Under the pieces are notes generated by a model that worked only from the letters and a program-made list of their open reading frames with translations, was not told where the DNA came from and searched no databases. Below are positions 16,437 to 23,384 of a DNA stretch of 43,861 bases, piece by piece. The position numbers were made by a program, and so were the translations under genes. How positions within the stretch are numbered: the stretch's first letter is position 1; each line of letters starts with the position of its first letter. Source of the DNA: Candidatus Margulisiibacteriota bacterium (lineage in GTDB: Bacteria; Margulisbacteria; Termititenacia; Termititenacales; Termititenacaceae); the NCBI GenBank assembly GCA_031274525.1, contig JAISQA010000062.1, forward strand, positions 1 through 43,861. Direction: 5' to 3'.

Positions 16437-17189
16437 GATTGCCTCCTTGTTTTTTTATTCCTCTAAAACAGTACACCGAGCAGAGCGGTCAGCGAGCCTG
16501 TGGGCGTCGAGCGGAGCCGAGACGCCGAACTGTCAAGGTGTCCGCCGCACACCGAGCGGAGCCGAGGTGTGGCGGACTGAGGGGTCGTGCGCAGCTCCGC
16601 GAATATTTTGTCGCGCACGCCATAGATATGTTCCGTCTCCCCTACCCGCAACGCTCTATTCAGATTGCAGGCACTTCCTGCTAAGACCGTTCACCCCTTT
16701 CGCTATTTGCCGTCTGCACCGCTGGCATGACGCCGCTTTTGCTCCTATCCGCGTAACGGAACAAATATCCCGCCACAGGTCATCTTCCGTACTGCGACGT
16801 GCTTCGCCAAAATAGTAGCTCCACTTCAACATTCTCTTTTCTCCCTTCTTCAGGGGGGCGTTATACACGTCTCCAGCTGCGCAAATATTTTGCTCCCGCA
16901 CGCCATAGATATGGCTTTTCCCTCTATACCGCAACGCTCTGGATACAGCAATTTATTGTCTATCCGTTCGCTCCGCGTACCGGCTATATGTCCACAGCCA
17001 GACCACGTACTTGCGGTAATCCGCTTTTGCTCCTGTCCGTATAACAAAACAATCATTCCATCATTGAGTAACATCCGCACCGCGGCGCGCGGTAGCAAAT
17101 ATATTTGCTCCGCTGGCGGTGGGGTCGTTCCAGCCTAACGTTATCAGCGGCGTGCCTCACCAAAATATTTGTCCCGCCATTAGTGATAG
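16437..17189. repeat. Non-coding mosaic repeat region inside cassette B
   Basis: 753 bp between the radical SAM gene and the CPKCG gene, with no supported gene. 16437-16583 matches 5766-5883. 16597-16808 matches 7525-7733. 16873-17060 is a third, more diverged copy of that unit. 17095-17183 matches parts of 7125-7200 and 8066-8084 (ATATTTGTCC[CT]GCCATTAG). Hairpins at 16503-16526 and 16541-16576 both enclose the loop GAGCGGAGCCGA. The motif AAATATTTTG followed by a GC-rich half recurs at about 16605, 16884, 17098 and 17162. Open frames here are not conserved between copies. Confidence 0.7.
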
Positions 17190-18395
17190 CTATACCCCCA
17201 ATATCACCTTCCCCTGCTCATCAAAGGACTTTGTGCCCTCCAGCTCGTCGTACTCCTCCCAGTACCTGCGGCTCCACTTATTCTGCAGCTTGCGTATCTC
17301 ACAGATGTTCGTCTGCCGGTAAAACTCTCCTTTTTCGGCAAAGGCCCCGCCGATACACCACGAGCAGGAACTTTCTATAGGACACTCCAGGCACATCTGC
17401 GGGGATATTTTTTTTCTCGTCTGACTGCGGACTATCTCGAAACGCTCCTTATGATTGAGGCCGTTCCAGACATCGCCCACATAGAAATCCAGATCCCTGC
17501 TGTGCATGGTATTCGGGCTAAATCTAAAACACGGATATATCTTCCCGTTTATCGACAGGCACGGCATGGCCCCTGACCCGCACCAGCCCTTGTCCGGGTC
17601 TTTCAGCGGCTCCCCTATCCCGAAGCCTTTGTCGAACATGCTCACATACAGATCATGGCGATGCTCTAAAATATAGTAAATCGATCTTTCCATTTCTGTA
17701 TCCAGCAGTGCCAAATCCTCTTTGGTCAAATGTAAATCCTCAAAAACAAAATTGATATTTACATGCCTTAAACCCATTGTTTCATGCAGATATTTTATGG
17801 ATTTATATAAAAACGGGATCGTCTCTTTATTGCAGGTGGCTTTGGTTGAGGCCCTATCTATACCTATCCACGCTACATACCAGTCCCACCACTTGAGTAT
17901 ATCTTTCATCGTGCCGGAGCCGTCTTTCCAGATCCGATTGCGGTCATGAATCTCCGGGCAGCCGTCCACGCTCACGCCCACGGAAAGATTATCTTTGTAT
18001 TTCAGCATGAAATCCCGTACCTTAGGGTCATCAAACAGGGTGCCATTGCTGGAAATAGAGGCTCTCCACCGGTACGCCCAGCGGTGTTTTCTTTTGATCG
18101 CCTGATATTGAAAATATTGCAGTATCCTGTCCAGCAGCTCCGGCACCATTAAGGCATCGCCGCCGATGAAATCCAGGATTAAACCCTGCTGGAGCAGCCA
18201 CTCGATCTCCGTGCCTCTGGCATTGATAGGATCGGGGTCGGTCAGAATAATATCTATGAATTTTTGGGCATATTCCAAAGGTAAATCACCCGGCTTTTTA
18301 TCAACCTCATAGCAGTACTTACACCGCAGGTTACAGTCCTCCGTCACCTGAAAGGTCGTATCAAACCCGTTATAACTTTCAACCGCGGGGATCAT
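17190..18395 (-). CDS. Radical SAM/SPASM peptide maturase, cassette B
   Basis: A 401-residue paralogue of the cassette A maturase, with CNLRCKYC at 21-28, FIGGDAL near 77-82, and the same eight C-terminal cysteines (WCGSGAMPCLSINGKIYPC; CLECPIESSCSWC; TNIC). Start set at ATG 18395: it aligns with the start of the other copy, and GGAGGAATAG lies just upstream inside the end of the preceding gene. A longer open frame to 18491 overlaps that gene and is rejected. The 2-bp gap to the upstream gene implies translational coupling. The presumed substrate is the 612-residue precursor at 18711. Confidence 0.93.
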   Translation of the reverse strand: MIPAVESYNGFDTTFQVTEDCNLRCKYCYEVDKKPGDLPLEYAQKFIDIILTDPDPINARGTEIEWLLQQGLILDFIGGDALMVPELLDRILQYFQYQAIKRKHRWAYRWRASISSNGTLFDDPKVRDFMLKYKDNLSVGVSVDGCPEIHDRNRIWKDGSGTMKDILKWWDWYVAWIGIDRASTKATCNKETIPFLYKSIKYLHETMGLRHVNINFVFEDLHLTKEDLALLDTEMERSIYYILEHRHDLYVSMFDKGFGIGEPLKDPDKGWCGSGAMPCLSINGKIYPCFRFSPNTMHSRDLDFYVGDVWNGLNHKERFEIVRSQTRKKISPQMCLECPIESSCSWCIGGAFAEKGEFYRQTNICEIRKLQNKWSRRYWEEYDELEGTKSFDEQGKVILGV

Positions 18396-18397
18396 TG

Positions 18398-18688
18398 CTA
18401 TTCCTCCACATACACCCGGCGTGTACCAAAATCTATATGCAATCCAAACATACGCTCCCTCTCTATACCGCAGCGCTCCGCTAATTCCCACCAGAAATTA
18501 TTTTGCAGAGTTTGATAATCCGCCAGCGTAAAGAGCGCATCGCGCAGCACATTCTTTGCTTCGGGATCAGCCGCATCGATAAATCCCGGAGATAAGGCCT
18601 GTTTGGCGCAATGCATTTTATTATTAATTAACTCATAACTATCTATATCATCCTTGCTTAACATAATGAGATTTTTTTGTTCCGGCAT
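18398..18688 (-). CDS. CXXX-system small accessory protein (short form), cassette B
   Basis: A 96-residue counterpart of 7214-7504: MLSKDDIDSYELINNKMHCAKQ, an aromatic helix (QNNFWWELAERCG), and a terminal strand pair LHIDFGTRRVYVEE. No CPKCG knuckle. It sits 22 bp after the precursor gene and 2 bp before the radical SAM gene, the compact ancestral-looking order. Shared family with the four other small proteins in the window. Role inferred: core accessory or leader-recognition component. Confidence 0.85.
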   Translation of the reverse strand: MPEQKNLIMLSKDDIDSYELINNKMHCAKQALSPGFIDAADPEAKNVLRDALFTLADYQTLQNNFWWELAERCGIERERMFGLHIDFGTRRVYVEE

Positions 18689-18710
18689 AAATTACAAGCT
18701 CCTTAGTTAA

Positions 18711-20549
18711 TTAAAGCGCCGCGCCCTGCGCCTGCGCCTGCGCTCCCTGTTTGGGCAGCGTATCGCCCGCGCTCCGATTGGCTTGCTGAGCTGTACGCAC
18801 GGCATTGCTGCCGGAAGCATCCGTGCCGTGCCTGCTCGTGTCGCTGCAGCCATTGACACAACCGCTTATGCAGGAGTCATAACAATTGTTCCGGCAATCA
18901 GCATCACAGCTCACATAACAGGTAGTTGAGCAATTCAGCGCGCAGGCCGCCTCGCAGTCCGCGCCGCAGCCAACCCGGCAGGCGGCAAAACAGTAATTTT
19001 CACAGGCCAGACCGCCGCATTGTCCCAGACAGGCGCTCCGGCAGCCGCCCTCACATGTATTCGTGTAACAACCTCTGATGCAATTAAACGCGCAACTATC
19101 CTGGCATTTCCCCGTACAATTCACCGCGCAGGTACCATAGCATGATTTAGCACAAGTGCCTGTACAATCAACCGCACAGCCGCTGACGCCGCAGTTCGCA
19201 GCGCAAGTGCTGGTACAGTCGCTGGCACAGTTACCGCCGCACTGGAGAGAACAGGAGGCATTACAGGAACCAGAGCAGGCGGCGCCGGCACAGAGTGCAA
19301 AACAGTAAGCAGAGCAAGCGCTATTGCCACAGGTACTCGTACAGCCATTGGCGGCACAATAAGTACTGCAAGAACCACTGCCGCAGGTATTGGTGCATCT
19401 GTTATCACATGAGCCACTACACCCATTATGGCAACCTTCCTTACAGCCCCCTGCACAACGGTCTTTACAGCTAAGATCATTACATTGGCTGCACCATCCT
19501 GTTACACCGCCACCGCAAGTATTATTACAGCTACCTTCACAGGAATTACTTTCGCAACTACCCTGGCCACATAGCTTAGCGCAGGCGCTTCTACAAGTAA
19601 CACCTGTACAGGCATTACTCGCGCAGATGCCGCTGCAGGCTTTGGCGCATTGAACATTACAGTTAGTAGCACAGCTTCCGGCGGAACACTGTACGGTACA
19701 GCGGCTGGTGCAGACCGTGCCGCAGATCGCGCTACAGTCATTTTGACACGATCCAGTGCAGACGTTGCTGCCACAGGTTCCGGTGCAGGTAGAGGGGCCG
19801 CATTTTCCCGTACAATCAGCGCCGCAGGTACCGCTGCAATTAGCCGCGCTGCATTTCGACTGACAATCCGAGCCGCAGGTGCCCGTGCAGGAGCCACTGC
19901 ACTGTCCCTGACACGCCGTGTTTCCGCAGCTGGCACCGCAATTCCCGCTGCTGCAAGCCGCAGTGCAGGCCGTGCCGCATCCGCCGCTGCAAGTACTCAT
20001 GCAATGACCGCCGCAGGTATTACCGCAGCCCTGATGGCAGGCGGTAGAACAGCCGCCGGAGCAGCCGTCACCGCAGGTCACCTGACAGGATTCACCAGCG
20101 CAGGCATTGCCGCAGGCGCGTCCGCACTCCGAACTGCACCCGCCCGCACACCGCGCATGATTCGCCGCGTCGTCGATGACCTGCCGGACTTCTTCCAGAT
20201 GCCGGCCCTTGAGTTTGGTGGTCAGGCTGGTGATATCCTCATCCCAGTTAAATTCGTCGCTATCGCCGTAGCGCACCAGACCTCTGGTCGCGGTCCGCAG
20301 ATTGGTGAGCTGCGCGGCTTCCATTTTCTGGCCGGAAGAGAGGCTGGCCAGACCGTCCGGCAAAGCGGCGGTCACGCCCCGGATAACCCTCTGTCCCTGA
20401 ATGCTGTTACCGTCCTCGTCTACGGTATCTGTGATAAGGTTATACAGCGTCTCGTTGTAGTCACTGGCTCTGGCTTCTTTGCCGGATAGTTTTTTGGCTG
20501 CTGTGCTTTTTTCTCCGCCGTCGCTGGTGTATGTATAGGCGTTCGTCAT
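18711..20549 (-). CDS. CXXX-repeat precursor protein, cassette B
   Basis: A 612-residue paralogue of 8088-9479. The leader (1-133) starts MTNAYTYTSD as in copy A, differs in the middle, and is nearly identical from GQKMEAAQLTNLR to ANHARC. The core (134-568) has 104 Cys; 82 of 103 gaps are three residues and 19 are four. Gaps here are richer in Ala/Gly/Ser/Thr than in copy A. The tail (569-612) starts SDTSRHGTDAS and ends in a Gln/Ala-rich stretch. No haem or ferredoxin motifs, no signal peptide. GGGGAGG precedes the ATG. Conserved ends around a freely varying core are what a modified precursor needs for recognition and tailoring. Confidence 0.9.
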   Translation of the reverse strand: MTNAYTYTSDGGEKSTAAKKLSGKEARASDYNETLYNLITDTVDEDGNSIQGQRVIRGVTAALPDGLASLSSGQKMEAAQLTNLRTATRGLVRYGDSDEFNWDEDITSLTTKLKGRHLEEVRQVIDDAANHARCAGGCSSECGRACGNACAGESCQVTCGDGCSGGCSTACHQGCGNTCGGHCMSTCSGGCGTACTAACSSGNCGASCGNTACQGQCSGSCTGTCGSDCQSKCSAANCSGTCGADCTGKCGPSTCTGTCGSNVCTGSCQNDCSAICGTVCTSRCTVQCSAGSCATNCNVQCAKACSGICASNACTGVTCRSACAKLCGQGSCESNSCEGSCNNTCGGGVTGWCSQCNDLSCKDRCAGGCKEGCHNGCSGSCDNRCTNTCGSGSCSTYCAANGCTSTCGNSACSAYCFALCAGAACSGSCNASCSLQCGGNCASDCTSTCAANCGVSGCAVDCTGTCAKSCYGTCAVNCTGKCQDSCAFNCIRGCYTNTCEGGCRSACLGQCGGLACENYCFAACRVGCGADCEAACALNCSTTCYVSCDADCRNNCYDSCISGCVNGCSDTSRHGTDASGSNAVRTAQQANRSAGDTLPKQGAQAQAQGAAL

Positions 20550-20675
20550 AGATCCTCCCCTTTGTTTCAGGACTTTTAAAATAACCAGGAGCAGTCTAAT
20601 TAAGAATTGTAGTACGCTGTCAACCTGTAAATAATTGATATTTTTTGTTGCTTTTCTATTGCCGGGGGGAGGCTT
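20550..20675 (-). promoter_or_regulatory. Upstream region of the cassette B precursor
   Basis: Contains the ribosome-binding site GGGGAGG and, at 20606-20622, the motif TTGACAGCGTAC (minus strand). The core of this motif is shared with the upstream region of the cassette A precursor. A clear -10 is not obvious at standard spacing. Confidence 0.4.
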
Positions 20676-21125
20676 TTACTGCCAGAGCGGCTGAATATTT
20701 TTGCTCAGCTCGGCCATAAAGAGCAGATAATTTTTATCCGTTTTGGCTTTTTCCGACACGGTTAATTCTTCCCGCACCAGCGCGCCGCCGAGCTTCCTGG
20801 CGATCCATTGAGCGGAATAACCTTTGGCCCGGTATATATCTCTGGCCAGCTGCACGGCCCGCATGGGATCATCAATGAAGCTCTGCCGCTCATAGGCCGT
20901 CTGCATCAGCCAGAGCCGCCAGGACTCCAGACGCTGGCTGGGCATCGACTGCACGAGACGAAAAAAGCCCGGAGTGCTGACACAAAGCAGGTCATGCCGG
21001 CCCTGCGGGGTATCCAGCGGCAGTAATTTCGTCAACCCCGGCCAAAGCCGCGCCAGACTGTGGTCGCGGCGGCGCATGTCCAGCAAATAATGGCGCGGGC
21101 GCCGGGAACCGAGCAGGACGGCCAC
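20676..21125 (-). CDS. BRO-N domain protein, N-terminus cut off by a frameshift
   Basis: 149 codons from a GTG, but homology reaches further: in the same frame residues back to 21222 read SKERFSIFQDKKIRKIWHNN then EWWFCLADIVAVLLGS, the typical BRO-N start. Downstream blocks (LLCVSTPGFFRLVQSMPS, RLWLMQTAYERQSFIDDP, ARKLGGALVREELT) complete the domain, found in phage antirepressors and DinD-like proteins. The upstream gene (XRE) is in another frame, and the two meet at a 16-G tract. With 17 (or 14) Gs they would form a single XRE-BRO protein. As written, the domain lacks a natural start. Confidence 0.75.
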   Translation of the reverse strand: MAVLLGSRRPRHYLLDMRRRDHSLARLWPGLTKLLPLDTPQGRHDLLCVSTPGFFRLVQSMPSQRLESWRLWLMQTAYERQSFIDDPMRAVQLARDIYRAKGYSAQWIARKLGGALVREELTVSEKAKTDKNYLLFMAELSKNIQPLWQ

Positions 21126-21487
21126 AATATCCGCGAGGCAAAACCACCATTCATTATTGTGCCAGATTTTACGGATTTTTTTATCCTGAAAAATGGAAAA
21201 CCGTTCTTTACTAAAACTTCCTGGGGGGGGGGGGGGGGTAACTGTTTTGGATTATTTAACAACATATTTTTCTGAAACAATTCCGTAAAATCGGCCAGAC
21301 AGCCCAGAGCCAGCGCAATACGCAATAAGGAATTTAAAGAAATTTCGCCAAAACGTTCGAAACGTTTGATTGAACCAAAACTGACCCGCGAGCGCGCGGC
21401 CAGCGCGGTCTGGGATAAGCCCTGTTCTTTGCGCCGCAGTTTGACCCGTTCGATGAGCTCTTTTTTAATAGATAATATATTATCCAT
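21032..21487 (-). CDS. XRE-family regulator, out of frame with the BRO-N domain
   Basis: The first about 75 residues from ATG 21487 form a helix-turn-helix protein of the type often paired with HipA-like toxins (QGLSQTALAARSRVSFGSIKRFERFGEISLNSLLRIALALG). After FQKN the frame enters a run of five prolines encoded by the homopolymer tract and then reads out of phase with the BRO-N domain, giving a nonsense tail to 21032. An upstream ATG at 21517 is possible. It is either a phase-variable fusion or an assembly error in the homopolymer. Confidence 0.7.
   Translation of the reverse strand: MDNILSIKKELIERVKLRRKEQGLSQTALAARSRVSFGSIKRFERFGEISLNSLLRIALALGCLADFTELFQKNMLLNNPKQLPPPPPQEVLVKNGFPFFRIKKSVKSGTIMNGGFASRILWPSCSVPGARAIICWTCAAATTVWRGFGRG
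21223..21238. repeat. 16-G homopolymer tract
   Basis: Sixteen consecutive G on the plus strand (C on the coding strand) at the junction of the XRE and BRO-N reading frames. Such tracts are classical slipped-strand switch points and also classical assembly errors. Confidence 0.85.
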
Positions 21488-21638
21488 AAATCCCGCCTGC
21501 GTTCGGGTATTATACACACGGCCTCAGGAATTAACCAACTAATAATCCGCGAAGGTCATCAATTGCAGTCTCAAAAAAATTGGGGCTGCGCGCCGAACCG
21601 CGAGCGAAATAATAATATGTAAATACCCCGGCCGGAAA

Positions 21639-23384
21639 TTAACGCCTTACCGTCCAGCCCAGACTCTCCTGCTGTATCTTATACAGCCGCGCAAAAAGTC
21701 CGCCGCTGGCCAGCAGTTCAGCGCCCGTGCCTTCCTCCACAAGTTCGCCGTTATCCAGCGCCGCTATCTTATCCGCGCCCAGCACTGTACGCAGCCGGTG
21801 CGCGATGACAATAACCGTCCGGCCTTTGACCAGCTCGGAAATAGCCGCCTGTATCTGCGTCTCATTCTCCGGATCGAGACTGGCGGTGGCTTCGTCCAGC
21901 AGCACGATCGGCGCGTTTTTTAAGAGCGCGCGGGCGATCGAAATACGCTGGCGTTCGCCGCCGGAGAGAGTGCAGCCGTTCTCGCCCAGCACGGTCTCAT
22001 AACCGGCGGGCAAAGCCCGGATAAATTCGTCACAGCGCGCCGTTTGCGCCGCCCGGCGCACCTCCTCATCGGACGCGCCGTGCTTGCCAATGCGGATATT
22101 ATTCATAACCGTGTCATTGAACAGCACCACATCCTGAAACACAAAGCTCATATAGCCCAGCAAACATTCGGGATCGATACCGCGGATATTCTGGCCGCCG
22201 ATCAGTATCTCGCCCGACCGCACATCCCAGAAACGGGCGATCAAACGCGCCAGCGTGGTCTTGCCGCTGCCGGACGCGCCGACTAACGCCGTGACACCGT
22301 TCTGGGGAATTTTTAAGCTCACCTTTTTTATTACATCTATATTATTGTAGGCAAAACTTATATCTTTGAGCTCAATATTGCAGTCCGGCAGAACAATATT
22401 TTCTGCGCCGGTCATCAGCGGCTCGCAGCGTAAATCCTGCATTCTCTGTCCGGAAATAACCGCATAAAAAAGCTCCAGGATCAGCGTCATAATCACGATC
22501 AACGGTGAATATATCCGCGCGCTGACCAAAACAAATATCAGCAGTTTGACCGCGTCCACCGCGCCGCCGAGCAGCAGAAAAACACCGGCAGCGACAACAA
22601 AACCTATGCCGGTCTGCAGTATCGTCGTGGCCAGCGTCACAAATATTCCGCCAATTAACTCGACTTTAATTGCGCTGCTTAACATTGCCCGCAGGGCATT
22701 TTTTAGCGAGAGGAACTTTTCACCGGAAAGTCCGAAGGCCTTGACCACTTTTATGCCTTCTAAATATTCCTGCACCTGAGCGGACACAGCCAGTTTCATC
22801 CGCACATGTTTAGCCATCGGTTTAGCCAACAGCCAGCGGGAAAGGAATATCAGCCCAAAAGAGACCGGCAAAGCGGCGAACAGCGCCAGGGACAGCCGCC
22901 AGTCATAAACGGCCAGCAAAGCGCAGGTCAGGACAGCGGTGATGATACTGGCAAACAGTCCCGGCGCTACATGGCTCATGGTGTGTTCGATCGCCGTGCA
23001 GTCCGCCATCATATTGGTGGTCAGCTCCGCCAGATCTTTGTTATTAAAAAAACTAAGCGGCAGTTTACGGATATGCTCCGCCACTTCCAGACGGATCTTT
23101 TCCGCCTCGCTGTAAGCCACCGTGTAGGTTTTGCGGTATTCGTTTTGGTAAGCGCAAAAATACAGCGCGGCCGCGCCCAGCCCGGCGCAAAACAGCAGCC
23201 ACAGCTTTGCCGCGTCCGGCGGCTGGCCGCTCAGCAGCGGGTCCAGCAGGGCCATGATGACCTGAATGATCACGGCAAAAGAAACAAACATGGCCAGATT
23301 GGAGAGCACCGCGGCGAATACGCCGTGCTTAAAATTCCGGTACCCCTCGCCGGACAAGCCCAGTAATTCTTTGAGCTTAAACAT
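21639..23384 (-). CDS. ABC exporter subunit (permease-ATPase)
   Basis: 581 residues: a six-helix ABC exporter membrane domain (about 20-310) and a nucleotide-binding domain with Walker A GASGSGKTT (369-377), signature LSGGE (473-477), Walker B IVLLDEA (493-499) and switch His529. It starts inside the end of the upstream ABC gene (8-bp overlap, GGAG before the ATG), so the two form a heterodimer. No C39 peptidase domain. The pair resembles YbtPQ/IrtAB-type transporters more than classical MsbA. It lies upstream of cassette B on the same strand, separated by the XRE/BRO locus, so a role in peptide export is possible but unproven. Confidence 0.9.
   Translation of the reverse strand: MFKLKELLGLSGEGYRNFKHGVFAAVLSNLAMFVSFAVIIQVIMALLDPLLSGQPPDAAKLWLLFCAGLGAAALYFCAYQNEYRKTYTVAYSEAEKIRLEVAEHIRKLPLSFFNNKDLAELTTNMMADCTAIEHTMSHVAPGLFASIITAVLTCALLAVYDWRLSLALFAALPVSFGLIFLSRWLLAKPMAKHVRMKLAVSAQVQEYLEGIKVVKAFGLSGEKFLSLKNALRAMLSSAIKVELIGGIFVTLATTILQTGIGFVVAAGVFLLLGGAVDAVKLLIFVLVSARIYSPLIVIMTLILELFYAVISGQRMQDLRCEPLMTGAENIVLPDCNIELKDISFAYNNIDVIKKVSLKIPQNGVTALVGASGSGKTTLARLIARFWDVRSGEILIGGQNIRGIDPECLLGYMSFVFQDVVLFNDTVMNNIRIGKHGASDEEVRRAAQTARCDEFIRALPAGYETVLGENGCTLSGGERQRISIARALLKNAPIVLLDEATASLDPENETQIQAAISELVKGRTVIVIAHRLRTVLGADKIAALDNGELVEEGTGAELLASGGLFARLYKIQQESLGWTVRR

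Noticed and set aside
16090-16815. 241-codon plus-strand frame across the CPKCG gene and the repeat region
   Set aside because: Its first part is antisense to a well-supported gene, and the rest lies in non-coding repeats whose copies differ at all codon positions.
18396-18491. N-terminal extension of the cassette B radical SAM protein
   Set aside because: It overlaps the accessory gene, has no counterpart in cassette A, and a good ribosome-binding site precedes the internal ATG at 18395.
18711-20549. Multihaem cytochrome, ferredoxin or metallothionein as identity of the Cys-rich proteins
   Set aside because: No CxxCH, no ferredoxin CxxCxxCxxxCP spacing, and the size plus leader and radical SAM neighbourhood do not fit metallothioneins.
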